Shown here: one piece after another, positions 25,613 to 34,386 of the stretch
How positions within the stretch are numbered: the first letter of the stretch is position 1
Layout: each line of letters opens with the position of its first letter
From: Haliscomenobacter hydrossis DSM 1100
GTDB taxonomy: Bacteria; Bacteroidota; Bacteroidia; Chitinophagales; Saprospiraceae
Assembly (NCBI RefSeq): GCF_000212735.1
Contig: NC_015510.1
Coordinates: 5,457,001 to 5,521,000, forward strand
Direction of reading: 5' to 3'
DNA: 64,000 nucleotides
The notes under the pieces: model-generated
What the model saw: only the letters and a program-made list of their open reading frames with translations
What the model was told of the DNA's origin: nothing
Databases searched by the model: none
Made by a program: the position numbers and the translations under genes

Positions 25613-26291
25613 AACTATCCAAACCTATCATTCCCTCACACCAGACCTAAAATCGACTTTTATGGTTACGCTTCCTTTGTTTTTTGCAGCAGTAGTTGGT
25701 TTTGGCCATGCCTTTGAAGTGGATCATTTGTTGGCGGTGAGCAATATTGTAACCCGGCGCAAAACGCTTTGGGAAGCCCTCAAAGACGGGGTTTATTGGG
25801 GACTTGGGCATACGTCAACCATCCTGATCATTGGCGTTTTGATGATTTTGGCCAAACTGAGCATCTCCGAACAAACCTTTCATTTTTTTGAAGCAGGTGT
25901 GGGCCTGATGCTGATGATTCTAGGGGTACATCGCATCTGGAAGACCTGGCAACACGAGAAGTGGCACGCCGACCAACATCACCACCTGCAAGCGCATGAC
26001 CACCGTTTGGCTTACGGAGTGGGCCTGGTGCATGGCCTGGCGGGAAGTGGGGCCTTGATTTTATTGGTCATGACCGAAATCAAAGAAGCATTGCCTGCGG
26101 TACTCTATCTGCTGGTGTTTGGGTTTGGTTCCATTGCCGGGATGCTGCTGGCTTCGGGGGTGTTTAGCCTGCCTTTTTCTCAAAAGCTTGCGGGTGCTGG
26201 GGCCTGGCGTTGGCGTTTTACGCTGCTGTCTTCCTTATTGTGCATGATTGTAGGAGGGAAAGTTATTTGGGAAAATTTGATGGGGAGTTAG
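25587..26291 (+). CDS. Nickel/cobalt transporter-like membrane protein (NicO/UreH-type)
   Basis: 234 residues from a GTG at 25587 that would overlap hypE by 26 bases; an ATG at 25662 gives a shorter form of 209 residues that begins at the first membrane helix, and I cannot decide. About six hydrophobic helices. The motif FGHAFEVDHLLAVSNIV (HxxxxDH) is the metal-binding signature of this transporter group, and a cytoplasmic His-rich loop (HEKWHADQHHHLQAHDHR) separates the halves; the second half has GLVHGLAGSGALILLV. In context with hypD/hypE it likely handles nickel for the hydrogenase centre. Confidence 0.85.
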   Translation: MSNCPEFVETIQTYHSLTPDLKSTFMVTLPLFFAAVVGFGHAFEVDHLLAVSNIVTRRKTLWEALKDGVYWGLGHTSTILIIGVLMILAKLSISEQTFHFFEAGVGLMLMILGVHRIWKTWQHEKWHADQHHHLQAHDHRLAYGVGLVHGLAGSGALILLVMTEIKEALPAVLYLLVFGFGSIAGMLLASGVFSLPFSQKLAGAGAWRWRFTLLSSLLCMIVGGKVIWENLMGS

Positions 26292-26397
26292 GCTAGGTGT
26301 TTTCTATGGCAGTTTTGCTAACCTGAAAATTTCGCCTTTATGAGCAGGGAAAAAAGACCATTTTTGAGCCAAGCAGTCTCTCGTCGCAACAAGTCCA

Positions 26398-27147
26398 TTA
26401 CATGATCTCCAGATCCAAATTCCGATAAGGGGCCAAACGCTGGTGCTCGGGATCCAATTCCGTGATCAACACGTCCAGGTCATCCAGGCCACATACCCGA
26501 ATTTTTTGGCTGGAATCCAGTTTTTCCGCAATCGACAAAGCCACTACTTTTTTGGAAGATTCCATCATGGCTTTTTTGATGGTGACCACTTCCCAATCCG
26601 ATTCAGTCATGCCATCGATGGCGTCGATGCCGTTGACCCCCATCAGGCAGAGGTCGGGGCGAATGTCTTTGAGGGTGCGCACCACTTCGCCACCCACGGC
26701 AATCCCGGCCGCTTTGGACAAATGCCCACCGATAAAAATGGTTTCGGAACCCTGGTGTTCCAACAACTGCATAGCCGTGGACAAACTCATGGTAACAAAA
26801 GTGACCTTTAAGTCTTGGGGCAAAATGCGGGCAATCTCCAAGTTGGTAGAGCCCCCACTGATCAAGACCAGCATGCCTTCACGCAACAAACTAATGGCTT
26901 TGCGGGCAATGATGGTTTTTTCCTGATAAGCGTATATCTCGTTTTCCTTGTAGGAATAAACATGGTAGGACTTGGACAGTGCTCCCCCGCGGACTTTGAT
27001 GATTTTTCCAGCATCGGCCAATTCCTGCAAATCCCGGCGTACCGTATCTTCCGATACATCGAGCTTGATGCTAAGATCGGTGAGTACCACTTTATTGTGG
27101 ATGTTTACCTCGCGCAAAATCAGCGCCTGACGTTCTTTTTTCAGCAT
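26398..27147 (-). CDS. DeoR-family transcription regulator
   Basis: 249 residues. DeoR helix-turn-helix at the start (ERQALILREVNIHNKVVLTDLSIKLDVSEDTVRRDLQEL), followed by GKIIKVRGGAL and the sugar-phosphate-sensing domain (LVLISGGSTNLEIARIL, VTMSLSTAMQLL, TIFIGGHLS, LCLMGVNGID, SKKVVALSIAEKL). DeoR proteins respond to phosphorylated sugars. It lies downstream of the murQ-kinase pair on the same strand, so a role in amino-sugar control is plausible. A terminator sits between the kinase and this gene, suggesting a promoter of its own or attenuation. Confidence 0.93.
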   Translation of the reverse strand: MLKKERQALILREVNIHNKVVLTDLSIKLDVSEDTVRRDLQELADAGKIIKVRGGALSKSYHVYSYKENEIYAYQEKTIIARKAISLLREGMLVLISGGSTNLEIARILPQDLKVTFVTMSLSTAMQLLEHQGSETIFIGGHLSKAAGIAVGGEVVRTLKDIRPDLCLMGVNGIDAIDGMTESDWEVVTIKKAMMESSKKVVALSIAEKLDSSQKIRVCGLDDLDVLITELDPEHQRLAPYRNLDLEIM

Positions 27148-27199
27148 AACTTCGGTTCCTTATTGGCCTCAAGATAAGCACATTCAGCATAAGGCGAAT

Positions 27200-27231
27200 A
27201 AAAAAGCCTGCCGAATGATTTTCGGCAGGCT
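27200..27231 (-). terminator. Intrinsic terminator after the kinase gene
   Basis: Stem 27205-27215 with 27221-27231 (AGCCTGCCGAA and complement, 5-nt loop). On the minus strand it is followed by a run of T (A at 27200-27205). It ends the murQ-kinase transcript 53 bases before the DeoR start. Confidence 0.85.
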
Positions 27232-27420
27232 GGTAATAGCTAGCAAATAGTGTGTTTATCTTTTGGCAGTTTGCGATTACCACAAACCGTTCTTTTCGTA
27301 TTTCTTGCACAAAAGTGCAGGTTTTTTCTCAAAAACCCAAATTTTTGCCCATTTTTTATTTCAAAACCAGCATGTTTTGCCAATTATAGGGTTGTTTCTT
27401 GCAAAAAAGAGCAAGATTGT

Positions 27421-28254
27421 TTATTCATGGTATTGGATCAGCCCCAACATCGGATCCTGTTGGATATTGGCCACGTGTAATCCCAAGGTTTCGGCGTTCC
27501 GCACAATCTCTTCCTGAAAATATTGAGCAATTGAACCGACAAAATGAACGGGTAAATGTTGACTGTCTGCCAGCAGTAGCACGCAGCGTTTGAGAAACAA
27601 ATTGAACTGCCGGTCGAGCAGTTCTTTGATGATGGGGTCGTGGCGATGTTGGTGCGCAAATGGAGCAAAAGTGGCCAAAAACCGATTGGGGTAGGGTAGT
27701 TGATACACCGATTGCAGGATGTTATCCCGAGTGAGGTGGTATTGTTCGTTGAGTTCTGCGCGGAGATTTTCGGGCATTTCCAGGTTCAAAAAAGAACGGA
27801 TGAGGTCTTTGCCAATGGCAGCGCCACTGCCTTCATCTCCCAGAATGAATCCAAGGCCACCAGCAGTTTCTACAATTTGGCTGCCGTCATACCGGCAAGC
27901 GTTGGAACCCGTCCCCAAAATGCAGATGATCCCTGGTTGGTGTTGGGCCATCGAACGGGCTGCGGCCAGGAGGTCGGTCTCCACATGTACTGTAGTGGCT
28001 TCCTGAAACATGAGCCGCAGCAATTGATTCATGCGTCGCCGCTGCTCTTCAGCTTTGCAACCCGTACTGTAAAAATGCAATTCCTGGACAGGCTCGGGGA
28101 TGCTGCGCTTGACTTCACGCAAAACATCCACAATCCCTTCATCGCTGAGGAAATACGGACTGATGCCTTGGGTTTGCAGTTGATGCAGAATACGTCCTTC
28201 GTGAACGGCGGCCCAATTGGCTTTGGTTGCTCCACTGTCGACCAGGATTTTCAT
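27421..28254 (-). CDS. BadF/BcrA-type amino-sugar kinase (MurNAc or GlcNAc kinase)
   Basis: 277 residues. ASKHA-fold kinase: phosphate-1 MKILVDSGATKANWAAVHEG, phosphate-2 GIICILGTGSNACRYDG, adenosine-type GGLGFILGDEGSGAAIGKDLI, VHFVGSIAQYFQEEI. This is the BadF/BcrA GlcNAc-kinase group. Its start overlaps the murQ stop by four bases (28251-28254), so the two are coupled. In Tannerella a member of this family (MurK) phosphorylates N-acetylmuramic acid to feed MurQ; that role fits the coupling well. GlcNAc is the alternative substrate. Confidence 0.88.
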   Translation of the reverse strand: MKILVDSGATKANWAAVHEGRILHQLQTQGISPYFLSDEGIVDVLREVKRSIPEPVQELHFYSTGCKAEEQRRRMNQLLRLMFQEATTVHVETDLLAAARSMAQHQPGIICILGTGSNACRYDGSQIVETAGGLGFILGDEGSGAAIGKDLIRSFLNLEMPENLRAELNEQYHLTRDNILQSVYQLPYPNRFLATFAPFAHQHRHDPIIKELLDRQFNLFLKRCVLLLADSQHLPVHFVGSIAQYFQEEIVRNAETLGLHVANIQQDPMLGLIQYHE

Positions 28255-29081
28255 AGGCCAGTGCTGTGGTTGTGCGCTAAGGAAAAAGCATCCATGGCTT
28301 TGCGCACGCTACCGTGTTTGAGCAATAAAGAATGTGCTTCTTCGTAAGGGAGATCCAGGTTTTGCACCAGCATCTTTGCTCCACGATCCACCAATTTGAC
28401 ATTGGAGAGTTTCATGTCCACCATCTTGTTGTCCAACACCCTTCCCAAGCGGATCATTACACTGGTGCTGAGCATATTGAGCACTAATTTTTGGGCCGTA
28501 CCGGCTTTGAGTCGGGTGCTGCCCGTCACAAATTCAGGTCCCGGCACCGCTTCTACCGGGAAGTCTGCATTCGCAGCCAGCGGCGAACCAGGGTTACAGG
28601 TTACACAACCCGTAACGATACCGTGCTTGCGGCAATCTTGTAAACCTCCAATTACGTAGGGGGTGGTTCCGGAGGCGGCAATGCCCACCACGGCATCCCC
28701 TTCATCAATGTCGTAGGCCTGCATATCTTCCCAGGCCTGCGTCCAACTGTCTTCAGCCGCTTCGATGGCATGCCGGATCGCCCGGTCTCCGCCGGCAATG
28801 AGCCCAATGACCAAATCTTCGGGAACACCGAAAGTAGGAGGACATTCGGAGGCGTCCAATACACCCAGGCGACCGCTGGTGCCGGCACCGATGTAAAACA
28901 GCCGCCCGCCGTGTTGCATTTTATCAACCACGGCATTGACCAAGGCCTCAATTTGTGGAATGGCTGCTGCCACCGCGATGGGCACAGCTTGATCCTCGCG
29001 GTTCATGTTTTCCAATAACTCCCGAACGGTCATCTTTTCGAGATGTCGGTATTGCGATGGTGCTTCGGTAATTCTTTCCAT
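28251..29081 (-). CDS. murQ: N-acetylmuramic acid 6-phosphate etherase
   Basis: 276 residues from the ATG at 29081 (MERITEAPSQYRHLEKMTV), chosen because family members begin TExxN/S-like here; an ATG at 29135 would add a poor extension. SIS-domain signature: RLFYIGAGTSGRLGVLDASECPPTFG, VIGLIAGGDRAIRHAIEAAED, VVGIAASGTTPYVIGGL, LVLNMLSTSVMIRLG, and the catalytic Glu in ASECPPTFG. The enzyme cleaves the lactyl ether of MurNAc-6-P to give GlcNAc-6-P and lactate in peptidoglycan recycling. The downstream kinase could supply its substrate. Confidence 0.96.
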   Translation of the reverse strand: MERITEAPSQYRHLEKMTVRELLENMNREDQAVPIAVAAAIPQIEALVNAVVDKMQHGGRLFYIGAGTSGRLGVLDASECPPTFGVPEDLVIGLIAGGDRAIRHAIEAAEDSWTQAWEDMQAYDIDEGDAVVGIAASGTTPYVIGGLQDCRKHGIVTGCVTCNPGSPLAANADFPVEAVPGPEFVTGSTRLKAGTAQKLVLNMLSTSVMIRLGRVLDNKMVDMKLSNVKLVDRGAKMLVQNLDLPYEEAHSLLLKHGSVRKAMDAFSLAHNHSTGL

Positions 29082-29239
29082 AATCCGCTGCGATAAAAGC
29101 TTAAAAAACGATAATGAATGCGAAATTATCCACAAGTTGCGTTATTTTATGCAATAAGTTGCAGTTTTTGAGGATTTTTTTTGCAATAAAGCTCGTTTTT
29201 TTCGAATGCTGCGGTCAAAGAATATTTTTGCAAAAAATA

Positions 29240-29272
29240 TTTGGAGAAATCCAAATCCCACCTGTATATTTG
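29240..29272 (+). promoter_or_regulatory. Promoter of tRNA-Ala
   Basis: TTTG at 29240-29243 and TATATTTG at 29265-29272 fit -33/-7 (TAnnTTTG) with a 21-base gap, and the tRNA starts 15 bases later. Confidence 0.72.
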
Positions 29273-29286
29273 CAGCCACTTAAATT

Positions 29287-29359
<73 letters not shown>

Positions 29360-29368
29360 CAAAAAAAA

Positions 29369-29399
29369 GGGTGGTTCCGGAAGGAGCCGCCCTTTTTTT
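29369..29399 (+). terminator. Intrinsic terminator of tRNA-Ala
   Basis: GGGTGGTTCC, loop GGAA, GGAGCCGCCC, then a T run; one G-T style mismatch in the stem. It begins 10 bases after the tRNA. Confidence 0.9.
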
Positions 29400-29512
29400 G
29401 TTTAATCTCCTTTCTGGATTGAAGGGGTGAATAAAAAACTTCCACTTTACTGATTACAAAACGCTACTTCTGCGCTTATCCCTATAACCAATACCCTCAA
29501 AACCATCAACCT

Positions 29513-30760
29513 ATGCGCAGATTTACCACGCTCCTGCTATTGTCCTACAGCATTTCCCTTTTTGCACAGAAAAATTGTGCGGTCAAACCCTCCGATCTGG
29601 TCCCTTTGCCCGACTTGCAAGGCAAAACCTATCGTGGGTTCACAGGTGGACTGTACAGCAACGGCAGCAACCAACGTCCTGCTGCCCATTTGGCCGAAAT
29701 CAACGAACAAGTGGCCAAAATAAAACCCTTGAACACCCAAGGCCAGAGCGACCCCAAAGGTAAAGTAGTGATGATTGGGGTAGGCGCTTCCAATCCACGT
29801 ACCGAATTTGAAAACTTCAAACTCCGCTGCGCTGCTTCCAGCAACCTCAACCCCCAACTGGTGCTGGTCAATACTTGTGTGGGTGGACAGGGGGTGCAAA
29901 AAATGAACACCCCCGAAGACAACTACTGGCAAAACGCTGCCTCGGCTTTAAAAAGTAACGGCCTGAGCGATCAACAGGTGCAATTGGCCTGGGTGGAAAC
30001 CGACAACACCCAAACGGGCGATACCCTATTTCCACGTGCACCGCAACAACTGATGGAAGATTACCGACTCTTGTTGGAAGTTTTACACGACAAGTACCCC
30101 AACCTCAAAGTCGTCTATTTTTCGGCGCGGGCTTATGCCGGGTACGCTACGCCAGTGCCCGGTGGGGTAGGGAAGGGGCTGCTTTTTCCCCGCGATTATC
30201 TGTCGGGTTGGGCCATCAAGTGGCTGATCGAAAATGCGGCTGCGCAAAAGCCTGGCTTTGTCACCAAAGGCGCTCAGGCGAACATTCCCTACGTGACCTG
30301 GGGCTCGTACCACTGGAGCGATGCCAGCCAGCCACGCAGCGATGGCTTTGTCCTCAATTGCTCAACCGACGTAGGCGAAGATGGCCTGCACCTCACGCGC
30401 CTGGGGGAAGAAAAAATTGGACAACTGATGTTTGATTATTTTCAAAAAGACCCGACGTCAAGAACCTGGCTGCTCCAATCAACCACGACCGCAAAGTACA
30501 ATGATGCGGTAATTTTGCCCTCAATTCAGGCTTATCCCAATCCTTTTATAGAAAATATAATGCTGCGAACCAGTGCACCCCTCCGCGAAGTCTGCCTGAC
30601 CTTGCGCAATTTGCAGGGAGTCGCGCTTTGGCTGGAAACCCGGGATTTGCAGGGGGAAACGGTGTTGAGCAGCCTGCCTGATTTGCCCGCAGGCTTGTAT
30701 TTATTGGAATGCCGTGAGGGGAATAAGCTACAGGTAATTAAAGTATTAAAATCAAGGTAA
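29513..30760 (+). CDS. T9SS-exported SGNH-hydrolase-like protein
   Basis: 415 residues. Signal peptide MRRFTTLLLLSYSISLFAQ. The middle has blocks that suit an SGNH-type fold: GKVVMIGVGASNPRTEF (in place of GDS), LVLVNTCVGGQG, VVYFSARAYAGY, and DVGEDGLHLTRLGEEKIGQLMF, whose DGLH matches the catalytic Asp-His block V. The first block lacks an obvious GDS, so activity is uncertain. Residues ~335-415 (QAYPNPFIENIMLRTS...GLYLLECREGNKLQVIKVLK) are a type-A T9SS sorting domain, removed on export. It is likely secreted or surface bound. It may be a sugar esterase, which is inference. It is followed by family A copy 4. Confidence 0.8.
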   Translation: MRRFTTLLLLSYSISLFAQKNCAVKPSDLVPLPDLQGKTYRGFTGGLYSNGSNQRPAAHLAEINEQVAKIKPLNTQGQSDPKGKVVMIGVGASNPRTEFENFKLRCAASSNLNPQLVLVNTCVGGQGVQKMNTPEDNYWQNAASALKSNGLSDQQVQLAWVETDNTQTGDTLFPRAPQQLMEDYRLLLEVLHDKYPNLKVVYFSARAYAGYATPVPGGVGKGLLFPRDYLSGWAIKWLIENAAAQKPGFVTKGAQANIPYVTWGSYHWSDASQPRSDGFVLNCSTDVGEDGLHLTRLGEEKIGQLMFDYFQKDPTSRTWLLQSTTTAKYNDAVILPSIQAYPNPFIENIMLRTSAPLREVCLTLRNLQGVALWLETRDLQGETVLSSLPDLPAGLYLLECREGNKLQVIKVLKSR

Positions 30761-30828
30761 GTGCTGAGCTAATGAGGAAATGACGAGCGATTTGGGTACT
30801 ACCGAGTGGTTCAAAAGCGACAAATTTT

Positions 30829-31056
30829 CACCGCGGAGTAAAAGGAGTACACGCAGAGTTTCGCCGAGTTTTAGGCCACCTGCGGTGGAAAAGAGTAAAC
30901 GGAGGTCGTTTTGGTGAAGGTTTGAGTGGTGCTGCTGGACATATGTTTAAAACCTCCTTAGAGTACAAACTCCAGCCACCGCAGGTGGTAAACACCTTAA
31001 GACTCAAAAAAAACTCCGCGAAACTCCGCGTATACTCCTTTTACTCCGCGGTAAAA
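30829..31056. repeat. Palindromic intergenic repeat, family A, copy 4
   Basis: TTTCACCGCGGAGTAAAAGG at the left faces CCTTTTACTCCGCGGTAAA at the right; the variant AAAAGG replaces AACGG in both arms, a compensated change. Subterminal GCCACCTGCGGTGG and CCACCGCAGGTGG are present. AAAAGCGACA lies just outside the left end (30813). It sits between convergent genes. Confidence 0.9.
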
Positions 31057-31081
31057 AAACACTGCGGTTGAGCGATCCCTA

Positions 31082-31408
31082 TCACCCCGGAAATCGAAAA
31101 ACCCGATCCAAAGGCCGCACCACCGGAGAATGATCCGGATTCACCTCCATGATATCCGCCATGTAATCCCACCATTCCCGCATGATCGGCAGGCCGGGCA
31201 GTAGATCGACGCGGTGATCATTATGGCGTTTTTGGTACGCAAATAAGTGACCACTACGGGGTTCCAAAAAGATTTGGTAATCGAGAATACCCGCTTCAAT
31301 CAGGGCAGCGGAAAGGGCAGGCCAGATTTCGTCGTGGCGGCGTTGGTATTCTGCTTCGTTGCCTGGTTTGAGGTACATCACGAAGGCGATTTCTTCGGTA
31401 TTGTGCAT
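31082..31408 (-). CDS. rhaM: L-rhamnose mutarotase
   Basis: 108 residues from the ATG at 31408; an ATG at 31441 would add a poor extension. Matches the RhaM/YiiL dimeric alpha-beta barrel: AFVMYLKPGNEAEYQRRHDEIWPALSAALIEAGILDYQIFLEP, LFAYQKR, and EWWDYMADIMEVNPDHSPVVRPLDRVFRF. The tail with WWxxMAxIMxVNPDxSP is the family signature. It interconverts alpha and beta L-rhamnopyranose. The GH106 rhamnosidase directly upstream on the same strand releases rhamnose, so the pair probably works together; a palindrome of 150 bases separates them. Confidence 0.94.
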   Translation of the reverse strand: MHNTEEIAFVMYLKPGNEAEYQRRHDEIWPALSAALIEAGILDYQIFLEPRSGHLFAYQKRHNDHRVDLLPGLPIMREWWDYMADIMEVNPDHSPVVRPLDRVFRFPG

Positions 31409-31427
31409 AGCAGTGAATGAACTTATA

Positions 31428-31571
31428 CACCACAGATTCACACAGATTTTTTCAATTTATTTGCTAAAAGCTTGGCACCCGCCTGCGGCGGAAATTGATA
31501 GAAATGATTTCACCACAGGCGGTTGCTAAACTTTTAATTTATCTGTGCTAATCTGCGTTAATCTGTGGTGA
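31428..31571. repeat. Inverted repeat between rhaM and the GH106 gene
   Basis: CACCACAGATTCACACAGAT (31428) faces ATCTGCGTTAATCTGTGGTG (to 31570), with inner CCGCCTGCGGCGG and CACAGGCGG words. It is the same style of palindrome as elsewhere in the window but a different sequence. Confidence 0.8.
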
Positions 31572-31574
31572 AAA

Positions 31575-34301
31575 TTATTTTTTAAACCGCAAATTCACCG
31601 GTCCCAACAAACCCGAAGGCACTGGCTCCCATTTTGACGCATCAAAAGGCTGGTACCGAATGTCCACGATGTTGATGTCGTAAAACTTGCGCCAGGGCGT
31701 ACCTTGTCGATCCAGGTAGCGCACCCGATTTGCCGAGAGGTTGGTGACTTCAATGCTTATGGTATTTTCTTTTTGCAACACCCCGGCGGGCACATCCACT
31801 ACAAAGGGTAGTGCCCAAACCGCGCCCAAATCCTGAGCGTTCAACTTCACTGTGGCCATTTCGCGCAAATCCCCCAAATCCAGCCTGGCCACCTGGCCTA
31901 CTTGATCATTGGGCAAAGAGAACCGCAAGGTGTACCGCGCCGTGCCGCTGAAATATTGGGCGAGTGTATCAGGTGCCAAAGTCCAGGACTCCAGCGCCTC
32001 GGTAGTATAAGCTTTGGGAACAAACGGTTTTCCATCCAGGAATTCAATTTGCCACTCCCCCAGCAAGTTCCTGGACGAAGTGGCGATGAAGGTTTGCGGC
32101 CATGCTGCCGAAGTTTCAACTTTGTTCAAGGCTTCGATGAACACACTTTCACCAGGCGCCAATTGCAAGTTGAACTCGATCAAATTTGGCCCGATGGTTT
32201 TGAAGGGCTGGATTCCTTCACGATTGTGCAGCGGGTCGTACAACTTCAGGGTTTGGGCATTGCACGCCAAACGAACCGTACCCTGCTTAAACTGTCCCGC
32301 GAGGTTACTGATGAAATACAAGGTACCTTTATCCGTTTTTTTGCGGATAAAACTCAGCCTTTTTTCCGCCAGGAACTCCCGGCGTACCCCACTGTTGGAC
32401 AAAGCCATGTTCCAATAGTTGGGAAGGGTGGGTTTGAAATTGGCCAAAAGTGCCTGCATGGCTTTTTGCCGTTCCGCAAAACCCGACCACCCGTTGACCG
32501 TCCGCGGAAGTTTGGTGTCAAAAAAGATCCGAGCACCGGCTGCTTTTAAGCGCTGCAAAGCTTGTACAGTCGCCAAGGGTAGGTACTCACAAACGGGAAA
32601 TACCAGCGATTTGTAACGCGCACCGCCACTGGTGACAATGTTGCCACTTTCCACTTTCAGGGCTTGAATTTGTCGATCCGAGATAAAATCGAGGGTGTAT
32701 CCTTGTGCACTCAACAGTGTGGCCATCCGGCCAAATGGGCTGTCCTTGACCTCGTGTACCATGGAGTGTACTTCCATGGGATGGGTTTTGCCCTTGCGGC
32801 CAGTGCTGTGCCAAACGTCGTAAATCGGGAAATAAAGCAGTACATCGTTGTCGGGTTTCGCGGCCTGCAAACGTTTTTGACTGCGTTCGATGTAGGCGTT
32901 CAATTGGGGTAAAAACGGCCAAAAATGACTTTGTTGGTTAAAATTTGTAGAGGCGTAAAACAACCAACCTGGGAACTCCGCTCCTGGTGGAGAGTAAGGT
33001 ACCCCGTGGTAAAAAATATGGTTGACGCCCGATACCAGGCATTCATCCACGATGGGTTTGACTTGCGAGAGGGCGACTTTGAAGTGATTGCCCAGCCAGG
33101 TGGCCGTTTCACAAGACACCATTTTGCGCCCGGCCACATGTGCCGCCGAAGAGGCCCATTTTACCACAAAAGCATCGGGTTCGCCAAAACGTTTTACCTC
33201 ATAATCGGGATCAACCCGGTAGCCGGGAATGCCGTAGGGTTTGCTGCCAAAAAACTCGGTTTCTGGTGCATCGCTGGCGGCGTACAGGTCGAGTAAATTG
33301 GCTGGGGCACCGTGGGATTCATTGCGGACAATTTTGCCGTATTGATGGGCGAAATTGTTGAGGGGTTTGGTGAAATCTTCCAATAAGATGTCCGAAAGTG
33401 TTTCGTGGTAATCGGACCAGATGCGCTTTTCACGGTCATTGCTGGCCGTGTCGCGAGCCAAGACGTCGAGGTGATTGAGCAGGTCGTAGCCGCGCAATTG
33501 TTGAAAACGTTGGAGGAAAGAGGTGGTCCAATTGGCGCCGTACACTTCGTAAGAGTCGTTGTAAAAGGCCCTGACGCCGTAGTTCTTTTTGGTAAAAACG
33601 CTGGCAAAAGTTTGGAAATAACTTTTTACTGCACTGGCATTGAAATGATCCAATACCCAACCTTCGGCACCTGGTGCGGCGCGTTTTACTTTTTGCCCGG
33701 TAGGCAATTGGTACAAGGCATAAAGTGTACAATCTGCCCCGTCTTGCCAGGAAATCGGTTTGCTGATGTCCAGTTTTTTGATAAAACCCGTGCCATCATA
33801 AGCCGATACGGCCACCAGTCGTGCGCCTTTCCACTTGTCGGGTACGGGAGGTAACTGCGTGATGGTTTCATTTGCTTTTACAACAATGGTTTGGATTTGA
33901 AAGGCTTGAGCGGCGTCTACCGCTTTGACTTGTGACCCTCCGTAGGGCCAGCCCGTCCCCAGGGTCATGTCGATGCCCAGACCCAGTTTTTTTGCTTCGA
34001 TGCAGGTGTAGTCCAACATTTCCAGCCATTTTGGACTCAGGTAGGGGATAAAATTCGCCTCTTCTCCCTTTACACCGTAAATGGGGATGATGTGCATGCC
34101 CCCAAAACCCGCGGCAGAAAAATCTTCCAGGTTTTTGCGGATGTCGGCTTTGTTGACCGCGCTACCCATCCACCACCAGTAAGCCCAGGGCTTGGCGGTA
34201 TTGACTTGGGCGAAGAGGAAAACGGGGAAGAGAATGAGCAAAAATAATGGAGCTTTCAGGGCCTTACTAAAAAGCCACTGCGTTATGGATGACTTGAACA
34301 T
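31575..34301 (-). CDS. Secreted GH106 alpha-L-rhamnosidase
   Basis: 908 residues from the ATG at 34301; ATGs at 34319 and 34343 are possible. A signal peptide lies at ~17-33 (APLFLLILFPVFLFAQ). The N-terminal barrel has the GH106 marks PWAYWWWMGSAVNKADIRKNL, AAGFGGMHIIPIYGVKG, MTLGTGWPYGGSQV, and the catalytic region RNESHGAPANLLDLYAASDAPETEFFG. The C-terminal part carries galactose-binding-like beta domains (FSGTARYTLRFSLPN, RLDLGDLREMATVKLNAQDLGAVW). It hydrolyses terminal L-rhamnose from plant or algal polysaccharide, probably in the periplasm. Neighbour rhaM takes the product. A lipoprotein gene lies directly upstream on the same strand. Confidence 0.93.
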   Translation of the reverse strand: MFKSSITQWLFSKALKAPLFLLILFPVFLFAQVNTAKPWAYWWWMGSAVNKADIRKNLEDFSAAGFGGMHIIPIYGVKGEEANFIPYLSPKWLEMLDYTCIEAKKLGLGIDMTLGTGWPYGGSQVKAVDAAQAFQIQTIVVKANETITQLPPVPDKWKGARLVAVSAYDGTGFIKKLDISKPISWQDGADCTLYALYQLPTGQKVKRAAPGAEGWVLDHFNASAVKSYFQTFASVFTKKNYGVRAFYNDSYEVYGANWTTSFLQRFQQLRGYDLLNHLDVLARDTASNDREKRIWSDYHETLSDILLEDFTKPLNNFAHQYGKIVRNESHGAPANLLDLYAASDAPETEFFGSKPYGIPGYRVDPDYEVKRFGEPDAFVVKWASSAAHVAGRKMVSCETATWLGNHFKVALSQVKPIVDECLVSGVNHIFYHGVPYSPPGAEFPGWLFYASTNFNQQSHFWPFLPQLNAYIERSQKRLQAAKPDNDVLLYFPIYDVWHSTGRKGKTHPMEVHSMVHEVKDSPFGRMATLLSAQGYTLDFISDRQIQALKVESGNIVTSGGARYKSLVFPVCEYLPLATVQALQRLKAAGARIFFDTKLPRTVNGWSGFAERQKAMQALLANFKPTLPNYWNMALSNSGVRREFLAEKRLSFIRKKTDKGTLYFISNLAGQFKQGTVRLACNAQTLKLYDPLHNREGIQPFKTIGPNLIEFNLQLAPGESVFIEALNKVETSAAWPQTFIATSSRNLLGEWQIEFLDGKPFVPKAYTTEALESWTLAPDTLAQYFSGTARYTLRFSLPNDQVGQVARLDLGDLREMATVKLNAQDLGAVWALPFVVDVPAGVLQKENTISIEVTNLSANRVRYLDRQGTPWRKFYDINIVDIRYQPFDASKWEPVPSGLLGPVNLRFKK

Positions 34302-34348
34302 GTGATGTAGGAATTTCATGTAACAAATTAGGATGAAGCGCACTTTGG

Positions 34349-34370
34349 ACTTTCCTGTGCTGTCCTGTGA
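34349..34370. repeat. Short dispersed repeat TTTCCTGTGCTGTCCTGTG, copy 1
   Basis: The 19-base word recurs on the minus strand at 45941-45960 and in slightly shorter form at 60986-61002. It lies in a gap between genes each time. Its function is unknown. Confidence 0.8.
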
Positions 34371-34386
34371 CCTACTATAAATGCGC

